The notes beneath the pieces were generated by a model, which was not told where the DNA came from, searched no databases, and saw only the letters and a program-made list of their open reading frames with translations. Of a DNA stretch of 64,000 nt, positions 13,510-26,600 are shown piece after piece. The stretch covers positions 19,780,282 to 19,844,281 of the forward strand of contig CM045745.1 in the NCBI GenBank assembly GCA_024760905.1, written 5' to 3'. The translations under genes and the position numbers were made by a program. Positions within the stretch are counted from its first letter, which is position 1; every line of letters begins with the position of its first letter. This DNA is from Plotosus lineatus (Eukaryota; Chordata; Actinopteri; Siluriformes; Plotosidae).

Positions 13510-14291
13510 ACTGAAAAATGTTGTAATATTTTGTTTTCCTTTGAATCACTGAACTAATATTTAGTTGTACAGCCACTGTTTCTCAGAACTGCTCTACATC
13601 CGAGTTGCATGGAGTTAACCAACTTCTGGTATCTGTGAACAGTTTTCCAGCCCAGGATGATTGAACTACATTCCACAATTCTTCTGTATTTCTTGGTTTT
13701 TCCTCATAAACTGCATTTTTTTCTTGGCAACCCACAAGTTTTCTATTGGATTAAGGTCCGGGGATCAGGCTGCCACTCAATAACACCAATCTTGTTGATG
13801 TGGAACCAAGATATTGCCCGTTTACTGGTGTGTTTGGGGGTCGTTGTCTTGTTGCAACACCCATTTCAAGGGTATTTCCTCTTCCACATAAGGCAGCATG
13901 ACCTCTTTAAATATTCTGATGCATTCAAACTGATCCATGATCCTTGGTATGTGATAAAGAGACCTGACACCGTAGTATGAGAAACATCCCCATATCATGA
14001 TGCTTTGCGCCTTAAACCTTCACCATCTTTACACTGTACTGTGGCTTGAATTCAGTGTTTGCGGGTCATCTGACGAATCGTCTCTGGCCACTAGACCCAA
14101 AAAGGACAATCTTACTTTCATCAGTCAACAAAATGTGCCATTTCTGTGTAGTCCAGTCAATGTGTTCTTTAGCAAATCGTCGCCTTTTCAGCATGTCTTC
14201 TCCATTATTTGCCATGTAGAAATATTATTTCTACTAAAAACAGTGATTGATCTGGTTAGTGATGTCTGACTGCTATTTTGAACACAACTGT
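13510..14291 (-). mobile_element. Tc1-like transposon relic 1
   Basis: On the - strand, disrupted frames correspond to the middle of a fish Tc1 transposase; TTTCTATTGGATTAAGGTCC is the signature coding for the SPDLNPIEN region. The right end has ATTTTGAACACAACTGTA, the inverted repeat of that family. The left inverted repeat is missing and several frameshifts are present, so it is dead. Confidence 0.75.
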
Positions 14292-16228
14292 ATCGACAAG
14301 GTCTTTCTACACATACAGAAGTCGCTTATCCACTGTCTTTGTTTCGTTTCACCATTCTGGGTAAACTCTGGAGACCATCTGGTGACAACATCCATTCCAC
14401 GGTAAACACAGAAAATACACTTTTGACATGTGATGTAAATATAACCAACAGCGTTTGACTTGTATTTTGGGCATGTCACACTCAGCAGAACAATTGCACA
14501 ATTGGTTCATTTAATACCTCAAAAACCAACTAAACCAATAAAGTTAAATTTGCGAATTGATGCCCTTTATGTGGTATCGTGACTGATCTAAATTACAGCA
14601 TAATTTGTGTGTTCAACTGATACAGAAGCTTATTTTAAAATAAATGACCATAAAAAGCACAAAACTGGTGATTTTGTCCTGTGGATTACTAGCGGGGGTA
14701 AACAGTCTTTCCCCGGAAGTGACGTATTGATGTATTATGTGGAGATTGTGAAAAATACATTTTAGTGACTTTTGAGGATGAGAATGCTGGCAAAGATGAG
14801 CATGATGGTAAATTAATTGCATATTTAGCTTCTGCAACTAAAGTTTTTGCCAACTCCTGCTTTTCTGTCGTCAGTTGATTTGGGAACAATATAAAATTTA
14901 TTTATTTGTTTACTTTACCTCATATCAAATTTTACTTTATCTGACTGCTCAGAAGAACAGGCCTGAGGGAAGAACTAAAGGTGTGGCTTAAAGGTGAGAT
15001 TCCCTTTTATCATAACAAGTTATGGCTAAATGTAAAAAAAAAAAAAATTATAGAATGAATTTTTATGGCTTACTCTTCCATTGTTTTCGTATGATGATAG
15101 TGGAGCCATTTGCTCCAAGTGACCCTGAAAAACTGTCAGTGTCTGAATCAAATCACAATCACGATCCACAAATAATTTAGTCAAGAGATAGTGGATCGAT
15201 CAGAATTCCACTCGCATTTACAGTAGTAAACACTACATAGATGTAAATGGAATGGATAATTATATCAATATAAAGAGGTTTGTGAAATTTTTCGCTACGA
15301 CATGGTGTGTTGGGGCATTTGGTTTGAGCCCAGTGAAGGAGTTTTGTTCAGCTTCAGCCAAGATACTAAATAGGGCAGGTACATTGCAGCGATGTTTACA
15401 TTTCCTTGATTATATTTAAAGCTATTTAACTCCTCCAAGGCTTAGTAGAACAGGTTATACTGCCTATTGTAAAAGCATCATGTCTTCGTAATTTGGCTTC
15501 ATAAAAATTCCAAGAAGTCATGATTGGGTACATTTTATCGCCGTCAGTAATAGTTTTTTCAGCGAGCTCCATTTACTTATGGAATTCTGTGACCAAATAG
15601 TCGTCTTGCGAAAGTCATGTGTGTATGTCATGACATGTTCTCCTCAACAAGCCTAACCATTCTGAGTGACTGGTTCTGTCATAATAAATCGCACAGAATT
15701 TCCCCCAACGTTGAACCAAGTGTACACATACAGTGGACAGTTGTGGAATTAAAAATGAAAATTGTGGTAAAGCGAACTGACTGATCTGCTTTCAAAACTT
15801 TAAGGATATACACAAATATCAATCACTTGGTATCAGCTGTTACCCAATTTTTCAGTGTCAAAAAGGTGAACGGGTTCTTGTACCAGCTTTATTTTTGGCA
15901 TACAGTACTGTATTTATTGTGTCGGTATAAGATCTCCATAATGGTGTAATGGCTTTGTTCTTGAAACGACCCAGCATGTAAGACTGCTCAAAAAAAAAAT
16001 CAAGTGTGCTGTTATGTGTCAAACACACACCTCGCTGAATAGTGTATTGTGTTGACTGCTTCAGCAGATCTGCCACAGATTTATTAATGCAGTTTGAATC
16101 TTGAAAACTGAAATTAAACCCTGTAGGGCATGAATTTTAACTTCTCTTTTAAGCTTTCAACACATTCTCACTTTATCTCTCAAGTGATCAGATGTTTTTG
16201 TTTTTTTTCCCTCTGTCTGTCTTTGCAG
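14292..16228. other. RELL1 intron 2, last part
   Basis: No exon or recognised repeat seen apart from homopolymer runs. Ends in the pyrimidine tract of RELL1 exon 3. Confidence 0.4.
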
Positions 16229-16303
16229 ATATGAATGATATCCACAGTGAGGGCAACACCGATACCGTGGCCCAGATTGTCCGCTACATCATGTCAAACG
16301 AAG
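16229..16303 (+). CDS. RELL1: RELL1 exon 3 (75 nt)
   Basis: A long pyrimidine tract ends in TTTGCAG|AT and the donor is GAAG|GTAGGT. The exon encodes DMNDIHSEGNTDTVAQIVRY followed by IMSNE, matching the human segment with DTVGQIVHYIMKNE. Phase 1 at both ends makes it a symmetrical exon whose skipping would keep the frame. It lies in the cytoplasmic region just after the membrane-proximal block. Confidence 0.93.
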
Positions 16304-17059
16304 GTAGGTGATTGAAGGTAGAAACATGGCACTGACTCTGTCCAAGAATACATGTTCTGAATAGAAATCCACCAGACAATGAATAAAAATGAATGGTCTT
16401 GGCGGGATTACACAAGAAGTTATACATTTCCAATAAGAGGCCAAACTTTGGGCAAGGAAGAAGCCATTACATTTTTGAAACTTGTCTTTATCCGGCAACA
16501 TTTTAAGGATTTCTTTAACATTATGAGCACGGACAATTTTTGACATTTTGTTTGATATGGGGGTTGGTTGAGGGTTGTGCTCTTCTAGAGTTCTTGTTAT
16601 TCTTGTGTCTAGTTCAAAAGAACAGGTTCGTCACCATGGCACCTCCAAAATGGTTGTGCATCAGTCTGTATGTTATAGTGATGCTTGAATTTAATTGTGT
16701 GATGAAATACACACTGTGTGGTGCATGCTAAGTTTAATGTGACATGATGAAAGCCCCAATGTGCATTACTTTCTTATAACCTTAAAGTTATTCCACTTGC
16801 ACCATGATTTGCCAATGATTACAGTTCTGCAATAATTAATGGGAATGACTATTTTAAAAGATTTTTATCTGGATGTAATGTAGTTGACCATCGAAATCTG
16901 TCTGCCAGCCTGTCCATTTGACTCGCATTCAATTCAGTTGTGCTTTATGGACATTTCAAGTAATTTGTATTCACAAAGCGATCACAAGAAAAATAGAGCA
17001 GTATGAATACATTTAAAAGAAAGAACTATGGACAAATTGTTTATATGCACATGTACACA

Positions 17060-17993
17060 CTCTATTCCAGGGGTCGGGAACCTATGGTTCGCGAGCCAGA
17101 TGTGGCTCTTTTGATGACTGTATCTGGCGCTCAGATAAATCAGGTGGCCTTTCTTAACAGAATAACGAATACATAATTACACTGTAATTTAAATAAAAAT
17201 ACAAAAAAAAGCCATCAAGTAAAACAAAAACAGATGAATAAATATCACTCATTTAAATCTATACATCTATTTTCAATGCCACGTCACTGTGGCACACAGC
17301 GGCGACCCACTCCTTTCTGTACGCCAGTATGCGGGTGGGTCCGATACCTTGAAATTCTAATTTTATTGGATTATAACAGCCACAGACTGCGTATGTTGTT
17401 TTTGGGTAAAGAGGTAAATTTCCCTCGTTTTTGATGATCTCATTTGCACGAAGCCAAGCACAGCTGGCAAGCAAACACAAATGGACAGACATGGAAAAAC
17501 TTCAACCTGCCGACCAGCTGATTGCCAAAACTTGGGACACGCTTCCTGTCACATAAACACTGCAGTGTGAGTACTGTTGTGTTGACCATGTTTGGCTCCA
17601 GATGCGCACGCGAGCCGTCCTTCTTACACCTGAAAAGCATCTAGACCAACCTGCGGTCACGTGTAACAGATGGAAGCCTAAATGCCTGCATGAAGCTGCA
17701 CTTCAGCACATATCAACCAGACGACAAAGCCATCAGCAAAACCATGCAGCACAAGAAGTCGCATTAATAGTAAAGTACTTTTCTTATTAATAAATAACTT
17801 CATTATAACAATGTCGTTTAAAATATATTGAGTCTTATTATACTCTAAAATTGTTAGTCTTCTTTTTCAATATATTGTAGTTGTATTCAGTATTAATATA
17901 TAATATATGGCTCTCAGAGGATTAGATTTTAAAATGTCTCTTTTTTTTTTTTGGCTCTCTTAGTCAAAAAGGTTCCCAACCCCTGCTCTATTC
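17060..17993. mobile_element. hAT MITE with perfect 8-bp duplication
   Basis: The element runs 17068-17985, starting CAGGGGTCGGGAACCTATGG and ending AAAAAGGTTCCCAACCCCTG, which are inverted repeats. It is flanked on both sides by CTCTATTC (17060-17067 and 17986-17993), the 8-bp target duplication of hAT elements. It is 918 bp and has no intact transposase frame, so it is a deletion derivative. A second copy of its right end lies at 861-943. Confidence 0.92.
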
Positions 17994-18439
17994 TGTTCCC
18001 GATCAGAATAAGCCTGGTACTCATCTTACGTGTCATTGACTTCATGATAGCCAAGACCCAAGGTTTGCCAACAGAACATTGATCATTGAGCCCATGACAT
18101 CATATTGCCTCTACTGGCTTGTCTTCTCCCACTTGCCTGGCCATTCATATGATGCAAAAGAAAATGTGAGTCATTAGATCAGGCCACATTCTTCCACTGC
18201 TTCATAGTGCAGGTCTCAAGCACATGTGTGGGTGCTTTCAGTGGTCGACTGCGCTCAGTGATGGTACTGAGACCAGTCTGAGGCTATGCAGCCCTGTACA
18301 TGTATTACAGATATAATTCATGGACCAACAAGAACTCCAGACCTATTTGGACTGTTTTACAAAAATATCATTCTGCTGTGATTTGGTAAAAAAAAAAAAA
18401 CTAATTCAGTTTCTTTGAAGACCTACCTGCTTCCAGTGC

Positions 18440-18763
18440 TGCAAAACAAGGCCAATTATGCAAAAAAAAAAAACCCAACAAAACTACTTACATTTTAATG
18501 TGAGGTGCACATCTGTGTACGTGTGCGTGTCTGTATGTGTGTATTTATATTTATATTTTATTTACATCTTGTGTGTTATTTTTTAATATTTAATTATTGT
18601 TATAAGCATTTATAGTGTTGAATATGTGTTTATTGATATTATATACACACATACATGTACGTATACATCAGTCAGGGGGGTGAATCCTACTCCACGTAAG
18701 TCGGTGGTGGGTGTGGGGGGGGTTCTCGGTCCCTATAACTGCGGAAAGTGAAGGAACCCTGTA
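18440..18763 (+). mobile_element. Y-family MITE, truncated copy Y1
   Basis: Shares CAAGGCCAATTATGCAAAAA, the GTGAGGTGCACATCTG region and the right end CTCGGTCCC...GCGGAAAGTG...CCCTGTA with four other copies. The left terminal repeat is absent. Confidence 0.8.
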
Positions 18764-18784
18764 CTCCCAAATCTCCCCCATATA

Positions 18785-19551
18785 CAGTAAAACCTCCGCT
18801 GACGAACGCTTAAGCTCACTAACTTTTCGCCTCAAGAACATTAAATTTGCGAGCATATTGTCTCTGCTGACGAACTAGTTTTCGGCGGACGAATCAAACC
18901 ACGCGGTCGAACAGCGCCACGGTGGCGGCCACGAGAAGCTGACGCACGCTCACGGCGTCACAGTTCGTCACACCCCTTTCTTTGAGTGCGGAAGTGGTTT
19001 GTGTTTGATAGACATTTTGGACCATATTGAGTGTACTTTTGCTATTATGGGACCGAAAAAGACCCCACCACAGGCGGAGATCATTGAAAAACAGGAACGA
19101 GGTGTGCGTTTGTGTGACTCAGCGTCCCAGTACCAGTACGCTAAGTCTACCACCATCCTTAAGAACAAGGAAGCTATTAAGGGTGCGTGTGTGCCTAAGG
19201 GCGTTTCCAAACTCTCCTTCCAAACAGTAAGTCCCTCCCTCCCTCCTCCTCCCACTCCATTCCATCAAGCCATCAACTACCATCACAAAGGTAAATAAAA
19301 CGACTTTATTATACAGTACAGTTTATTTCTTTAATTACAATACAATAGCACATTTATTATACATAAAATAAGGTATATTTTTGTGTAGTTTTAAGGCTTA
19401 TTTAGTAGAAAATTATGTTTTATGGGGACCTGGGAACGGATTATTCTCATTTTAATGGTTTCTTCTGGGAAATAAATGTTCGGAAGACGAACTTTTCGCC
19501 TCACACACACTTTCTGGGAACCAATTATGTTCGTGAGCAGAGGTATCACTG
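18785..19551 (+). mobile_element. pogo/Tigger-like element with HTH fragment
   Basis: TIRs CAGTAAAACCTCCGCTGACG and the inverse of CGTGAGCAGAGGTATCACTG are flanked by TA (18783-18784, 19552-19553). A frame from 19047 reads MGPKKTPPQAEIIEKQERGV, then ASQYQYAKSTTILKNKEAIK, matching the psq/CENP-B type DNA-binding N-terminus of Tigger transposases. The catalytic part is absent. Confidence 0.85.
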
Positions 19552-19694
19552 TACTAGGCTAAAGCATTTGTGTTCAGCACTGACATCACTACGCTTAAGT
19601 ACAAGTATAAATATTGTGCGTTGTAAGAATGTGTTGGCAGTGAAGATTAACATGTTCCCTTGAGATGCTTTAAAGCAGAGCTCTTGAGCAGAAC

Positions 19695-19912
19695 ACAGTC
19701 GTCCTGGAATATGCCTTGGATGGTTGTCTGGAATTCGTCTGATGTCCAGTGTCCACTTATGCCCATCAGTAAACCCAACAAGGCTGCAACCTCACCGAGT
19801 TGATACTAATTGGCTGTTGTGTTAAAAAAAAAAAAAACGCACACATTTTTGAATAACGAAACAAAGTACAAAAAAAAAAATCTCATACACCACCACTCAG
19901 ACTCAAACACAA
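19695..19912 (+). repeat. Dispersed repeat Z, copy 2
   Basis: Ordered similarity to 3280-3535, ending in ACCACCACTCAGACTCAAAC. An RTE fragment starts right after it. Confidence 0.55.
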
Positions 19913-19913
19913 A

Positions 19914-20755
19914 AAAATTGGACAGGCTGAAAGATGAGGTTAGGCAAGAATCTCCATGGACTAAGATATTTGCAGATGACATTGTGATCTGTAGTGAGAG
20001 CAGAGAACAAGTGGAGGAAAATCTAGAGGTGGAGGTATGCCCTGGAAAGGAGAGGAATGAAGGTTATCCTCAGTAAATCAGAATACATGTGTGTGAACAA
20101 CAAGGACCCAAGAGGAACGGTGAGGTTACAGGGAGCAGAGATAAGGAAGGTGGAGGATTTTAAGTACTTGGACTCAACAATCCAGAGCAATGGAGAGTGT
20201 GAAAAAGAGGTGAAGAAGTGTGTGCAGGCTGGTTGGAATGGTTGGAGAAAAATGTCCGGTGTGATGTGCGATAGGAGAGTATCAGCAAGAATGAAAGGAA
20301 AAGTGTACAAGACGGTGGTGAGGCCAGCGATGTTGTATGGTTTAGAAACAGTGGCGCTGAGGAAATGGCAGGAGGCAGAGCTGGAGGTAGCAGAGATGAA
20401 AATGTTGAGGTTCTCTTTGGGAGTAACGAGGATGGATAGGATCAGGAATGAGTACATCAGAGGGACAGCCCATGTAAGATGTTTTGGAGACAAAGTTAGA
20501 GAGACTAGATTGAGATGGTTTGGACATGTACAGGGGAGGGCTAGTGAATATATTGACAGTAGGATGCTGAGGTTGGAACTACCAGGCAGAAGGCCTAGAG
20601 GAAGACCAAAGAAGAGATTTATGGATGTGGTGAAGGAAGAGAAGACATGAAGGTCGTTAGAGTAAGAGAAGATGCAGAGGACAGGGTGAGATGGAGGTGG
20701 ATGATTTGCTGTGGCGACCCCTGAAGGGAAAAGCCGAAAGGAAAAGAAGACGTGA
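19914..20755 (+). mobile_element. RTE LINE 3' part (R3)
   Basis: Encodes the RT catalytic motif in KIFADDIVICSESREQVEEN, then the C-terminal block LRLQGAEIRKVEDFKYLDST and GRRPRGRPKKRFMDVVKEE, with one frame change near 20057. Its 3' end is CCTGAAGGGAAAAGCCGAAA. It is 5'-truncated and in opposite orientation to R4 in the same intron. Confidence 0.92.
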
Positions 20756-21295
20756 TTTTTCAGTATCTAAACCTTTGTTTCATCACAGCCATTTACACCA
20801 AAAGATGGAAATTGCCAGATTATCATTAAAAAAGACACTTTATACTACCACAACAATATACAACCTGATTTAATTTGTGTCGCAATGTGTACGTCTTTAA
20901 AATAAGACAGATTATTGTATTAATTAGTCTCGTCTCTGAAAAGGCAAATCTGAAATTTGGAGCTTCATCTATAAATATATTTGACTGAATAACCTGTGAA
21001 ACCTTTTAATAAAGACCTTTGTGTGTGGCAAGATTTAGGACCCCATTAAGACCAAGTTTGCTGCTTAACAGGTTTGTTGTTCTTTTCTCAGTAAAATGGG
21101 AAACAGTAACCGAACTTTTAACGTACAAGAGACAGTAAAGGTTGAATATTGGTGGCTCAATGAGTTTCTTCTCCTTGTATTGTTAGCTCTCTAATAAGGT
21201 AAAATTCAATAGCTCCAGGGCCTGTCAGAAACAGCTGTGTGTGCAAAAATAATAAATCTTCTGTTTAAAGTATGAGCTCATAACAAAGAAAATAC
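20756..21295. other. RELL1 intron 3 segment, nothing recognised
   Basis: AT-rich, no exon and no transposon ends seen. Confidence 0.4.
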
Positions 21296-21836
21296 CGGTC
21301 TCCCTCGCTACTTCGCGCTTCAATTCATGTGGCTTCAGTGCATCGTGTTTTTATTTTTATTTATTTATTTTTAAATATTCATCAATTTAAGAAATTAAGG
21401 ATGAATAGGGGGGAAATGCTGCAAAAACAAGGCCAATTATGCAAAAAAAACAACCAAACAGAACAAAAAACAACCAAAACCTCCCATCAAAACTGGTTAC
21501 ATTGTTGTGCGGTGCGCATCTGAGTGCGTGCGGTGCGCATCTGAGTGCGTGCGGTGCGCATCTGAGTGCGTGCGGTGCGCATCTGAGTGCGTGCGGTGCG
21601 CATCTGAGTGCGTGCGGTGCGCATCCGAGTGCGTGTATTTATATTTTAGTTACATCTTATGCATTATGTTTGAATGTTTAATTGTTATTATAAGCATCTA
21701 TATAATTGAATATTAATATTTATTGATATTATACACACATATATGTACGTATATGTTGGGGGGATTACTCCACGGAATTTGGTATTTGTGGGGGGTCTCG
21801 GTCCCAATTAACCTCGGAAAGTGAGTTATCCCTGTA
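21296..21836 (+). mobile_element. Y-family MITE Y2 with minisatellite
   Basis: Left end CCCTCGCTACTTCGCGCTTC and right end TCGGTCCCAATTAACC...CCCTGTA match copies Y3-Y5. Its interior contains the 21-bp tandem array described separately. Confidence 0.85.
21507..21634. repeat. 21-bp minisatellite, six units
   Basis: The unit GTGCGGTGCGCATCTGAGTGC repeats six times; the last has CATCCGAG. Sibling MITEs carry a single corresponding unit (GTGAGGTGCGCACCTGAGTG at 32596). In frame it would read a seven-residue repeat, but there is no evidence of coding. Confidence 0.95.
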
Positions 21837-22034
21837 TCACTAAATGGTAACAGAACACTTTTAACATGTTTTGAACAATATAAGACAGCCAGCATTATAA
21901 TTACAAAGGAGCCCCCAAAATTACCACTATTACTGTTTTTATAAAATTAAAAACCGAACTTAAATTAAAACTGGATGTCTTGTCAGAGGATGACAATATA
22001 GTGCAGAGACTATCACCATAAATAATTTAATATA

Positions 22035-22560
22035 CAGACTCTCCCCGACTTACGTTTTTAATTGGTTCCGGATGGCCGAACATAAGTTGAAAGTGAACGT
22101 AAGTTGTTACAGTGACGTGTGACGCTCATACTGTACTATATATCAATAAATACATGACTGTATCTCATAAAACGCCCCTAAATCAATTATTATAAATATA
22201 ACATTGTAAAATAATATCAACTATATCAAATAATATCAACATTAATGTCAAATAAGTCACTTATTTTTACCGAGTCACTTACAATATGTGAAGCGCTCAA
22301 TACCGAAAGTAGTGTACTTGCGAAAGTAGTGTACTTGCTGTGGGTTATACGGACTTCCGGTCTTTCAAGTGCACAGGGTGCCGTTGAACTCGTTTACAAC
22401 ACAGCCTGCACTGATGTGAATCATGGAGACGAAAGTTCTCTTTCCTGGATTCAGGTTTTCATTCATTTTACAACTCTTTGCTTCATTTAGAATCCGTCTG
22501 TTGTCGCATCTGCTACGATTCTCACCATTGTTGGTTTGCTTGGCTGCTGTCACCTGCATG
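22035..22560 (+). mobile_element. T-family pogo-like element T1 (right end lost)
   Basis: Starts after TA with CAGACTCTCCCCGACTTACG and shares CATAAGTTGAAAGTG, AACGTAAGTTGTTACAGTG and CCGTATCTC-like blocks with T2 (35881-36745). The right terminus is not found. Confidence 0.75.
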
Positions 22561-22879
22561 TTTTACATCTGTGTGAGACTAAGCTCAAGTATGGCAACCT
22601 GATCGTCATGGAGGAGACCTGCTGTTCTACGTCAGTAATACGATTTGCCTGACCTTCCAGTTGACGATTTTGTCCAAGGTGTGTCGGTTAGTTTCGACAA
22701 CTTCTGTTCCATAATTTCACTTTTGTTTTGGGTGACTTTCTGCACCAGATTGGGTACATGCAAAGGCAGCGGAGGTGATCCGTGATCATTGCTTGAATTG
22801 TTTGCCTCAACCTGGAAGGTCTTTGATCTCTGTGGCTTTCTACCAGGTTTAGTTGCCATACTTTAAGATCATTAATCAA

Positions 22880-23247
22880 GCTTTGGTGTGGTGGTCTAGT
22901 GGTAGGGCGCAGGATCGCTGATCCTAAGGTTGGGGGTTCGAGTCCCCACAAGGTTGTTACTGTGTACCCCCCCCCACCCCCAGTGCAGCTAACTGGGTTA
23001 TCAAAGGTGGGCCATGTCTCTCGCTGTCTATGGTGAGAGGCATGTAAAAGAACCATTGGTGACTTTTGTAAAGAGTAGGCTGCAAAGCCATCAGCGTGTT
23101 TTTGTCCCTTGCTAAAAGAGCTGTGACAGGAAGGGCATCCGACATAAAAACCAATGCCAAATCAAATGTGCGAATCTAGATGATTCGCTGTGGCGACCCC
23201 TGAGAACAAGGGAAAAAAGCCGAAAGAAAAGAAGACGCTTTGGTGTG
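22880..23247 (+). mobile_element. tRNA-derived SINE S2 with RTE tail and 11-bp duplication
   Basis: Flanked by perfect GCTTTGGTGTG repeats (22880-22890, 23237-23247). The head is GTGGTCTAGTGG with B box GGTTCGAGTCC, then the shared body. The distal part contains GACAGGAAGGGCATCCGACA, which is the 5' region of the resident RTE, and ends GATGATTCGCTGTGGCGACC plus AAAGCCGAAAGAAAAGAAGA, the RTE 3' end. This implies mobilisation by the RTE reverse transcriptase. Confidence 0.93.
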
Positions 23248-23683
23248 TACAATGTGGTTTTCTATAAAAATATTGAGGTCAGAGCGGGAGTGCCGCAAAC
23301 ACACAGCCTTCAGCCAAGCTTTCAACAATTGTTAGCTCCTGCTATATTTATTTTTGGTATTCTGGAAAAAAATTCAGTGATTGTCACACATATTTTGTAA
23401 ACAGCATGAGCTGGAAAAACATTGTGTTTTAGGTTTGAAGTCAGCTTCCAGAAGTGTCCATTCACCAAGGCATGGTTTTAAATTGTGCATTTTACTCAAT
23501 CCATCTGTAGGCGTTTGTAAGTCAACATCATAGCAATACTAGTCCTTCTCAAAAAATTAGCATATTGTTATAAAGTTCATTATTTTCTGTAATATACTGA
23601 TAAAAATTAAACTTTCATATATTTTAGATTCAGTGCACACCAACTGAAATATTTCAGGTCTTTTATTTATTTAATACTGATGA

Positions 23684-26600
23684 TTTTGGCATACAGCTCA
23701 TCTTCTTCTTCTTCTTCTTCTTCTTTTACTTTCGGCTGCTCCCTTCAGGGGTCGCCACAGCAAATCATCCGCCTCCACCTCACCCTGTCCTCCGCATCTT
23801 CTTTTCTGACTCCAACGACCTTCATGTCTTCCTTCACCACATCCATAAATCTCTTCTTGGTCTTCCTCGAGGCCTTCTGCCTAGTAGTTCCAACCTCAGC
23901 ATCCTACTGCCAATACTCTCACTATCCCTCCTCTGTACATGTCCAAACCATCTCAATCTAGCCTCTCTGACTTTGTCTCCAAAACATCTTCACGTGGGCT
24001 GTCCCTCTGATATACTCATTTCTGATCCTATCCATCCTCGTTACTCCCAGGGAGAACCTCAACATTTTCATCTCCGCTTCCTCCAGCTCTGCCTCCTGCC
24101 TTTCCTCCAGCGCCACTGTTTCTAAGCCATACAACATCGCTGGCCTCACCACCATCTTGTACACTTTTCCCTTCATTCTTGCTGACACTCTCCTACTCGC
24201 ACATCACACGGATACTTTTCTCCAACCATTCCAGCCTGCCTGCACCGCTTCTTCACCTCTCTTCCACACTCTCCATTGCTCTGGATTGTTGAGCCTAAGT
24301 ACTTAAAATCCTCCACCTTCGTTATCTCTGCTCCCTGTAACATCACGTTCCTCCTGGGTCCTTCTCATTCACACATGTATTCTGATTTTCTGGGGCTAAC
24401 CTTCATTCCTCTCCTTTCCAGGGCATACCTCCACCTCTCTAGATTTTCCTGCACTTGTTCTCTGCTCTCACTACAGATCACGATGTCATCTGCAAACATC
24501 ATAGTCCATGGAGATTCTTGTCTCACCTCGTCTGTCAGCCTGTCCATCACCATAGCAAACAAGAAGGGGCTCAGAGCTGACCCTTGATGCAGTCCACCTC
24601 AACCTTGAATTAAGTCGGTCACACCGACAGCACACCTCACCACTGTCTTACATCTCTCATACATGTCCTGCACCACTCTAACATACTTCTCTGCCACTCC
24701 AGACTTCCTCATGCAATACCACAGTTCTTCTCTTGGCACCCTGTCATATGCTTTCCAGATCCACAAAGGCACAATGTAGCTCCCTCTGACCTTCTCTGTA
24801 CTTTTCTATTAACATCCTCCAAGGCAAACATTGCATCTGTGGTGCTCTTTCTTGGCATGAAACCAAACTGTTGTTCACAAATGCTGACCTCTGCCCTTAG
24901 TCTAGCTTCCACTATTCTTTCCCATAACTTCATCGTATGGCTCATCAACTTTATCCCTCTGTAGTTGCTGCAACTCTGCCACGTCTCCTTGTTCTTAAAA
25001 ATGGGCACCAGCACACTTCTCCTCCACTCCTCCGGCATCTGCTCACTCTCTAGTACCGTGTTGAATGTTCTTGTCAGAAAATCTACTGCTACCTCTCTAG
25101 ACACTTCCATACCTCCACAGGTATATCATCAGGACCAACTGCCTTTCCATTCTTCATCCTCTTCAATGCCCTTCTCACTTCACCCTTACTGATCTTTGCT
25201 ACATCCTGCTCCTCAATGGTTACCTCTTCTACTCTTTTTTTCTCTCTCATTTTCCTCATTCATCAGCTCTTCAAAGTACTCTTTCCATCTTCCCAGCACA
25301 CTTCTGTCATTAGTCAATAGAGTTCCCTCTCTGTCCTTTATCAATCTAACTTGCTGCCACGTCCTTCCCATCTCTATTTCTCTGCTGTGCCAACCTGTAT
25401 AGATCATTTTCTCCCTCTTTACTATCCAACCTATCATACAAGTCATCATATGCCCTCTGTTTGGCCTTAGCCACTGCTACTTCGCCTTATGCTGTGTCTC
25501 CCTGTACTCCTGTTTACTCTCTTGGTCCTCTCAATGTCCCACTTCTTCTTGGCTAACCTCTTCCTTTGTACACACTCCTGCACTTCCTCATTCCACCACC
25601 AAGTCTCCTTATCTACTTTCCTTCAGAGGACATACACCAAGTACTCTCCTCCCTGTGCCCCTGATCACATTTGCTGTGGTTGTCCAGTCATTTGGAAGCC
25701 CTTCCTGGCCACCCAAAGCCTGTTTCAACTCCTCTTTGAAGACAACCACGACACTCTTCCTTTTTCAGCTTCCACCACCTTGTCTTCTGCTCTGCCTTTG
25801 CCTTTTCACCTTTCTCACCATCAGAGTCATCCTGCACACCACCATCCTATGCTGTTTGGCAACTCTCACCCACGATGACTTTGCAGTCACTGACTTCCTT
25901 CAAATTACATCGCCTACACAAGATGTAGTCTACCTGTATTGCGCCTACCTCCGCTTTCATAAGTCACCCTATGCTCCTGTTTCTTCTCAAAAAAGTATTC
26001 ACCACAACCATTTCCATCCTTTTTGCAAAATCTATCAACATCTGTCCTTCTGCGTTCCTGTCCTGGATACCAAACCTGCCCATCACTTCTCGTCCCTCTG
26101 TTGCCTGCCCCAACATGTCCATTGAAGTCTGCACCTATGACCACTCTTTCACCTCTGGGGTACTCTGCATCACTTCATCTAAGTCCTCCAGAATCTCTCC
26201 TTCTCTTCTAGCTCACATCCTGCCTGTGGGGCATAAGCACTAACAACATTGAGCATTACACCTTCAATTTCTAATTTGAGATTCATCACTCTGTCTGACA
26301 CTCTTTTCACTTTTAGAACATTCCTGACAAACTCCTCCTTCAAGATGACTCCGACTCCATTTCTCTTCCCATCCACACCGTGATAAAATAGCTTAAACCC
26401 TGCTCCTAAGCTTTTAGCTTTGCTACCTTTCCACCTGGTCTCCTGAACACACAGTATGTCCACCTTCCTCCTCTGCATCATATCAACCAGCTCTCTACCT
26501 TTTCTGTGCATAGTTCCAACATTCAAAGTCCCACTCTCAGTCCTAGACTCATGCCTTTCCTCTTCTCTCTCTGCCTCTGAGGACCGCCTCCCACCTCTCC

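Noticed and set aside
21507..21634. CRISPR-like array
   Set aside because: Units are contiguous 21-bp repeats without spacers, inside a MITE of a vertebrate intron.
21439..21681. Repeat protein (CGAHLSA units)
   Set aside because: Pure translation of the 21-bp minisatellite; all frames are open because of the repeat.
23680..26243. Several Ser/Pro-rich + strand frames
   Set aside because: Shadows of the RTE polyprotein encoded on the - strand.
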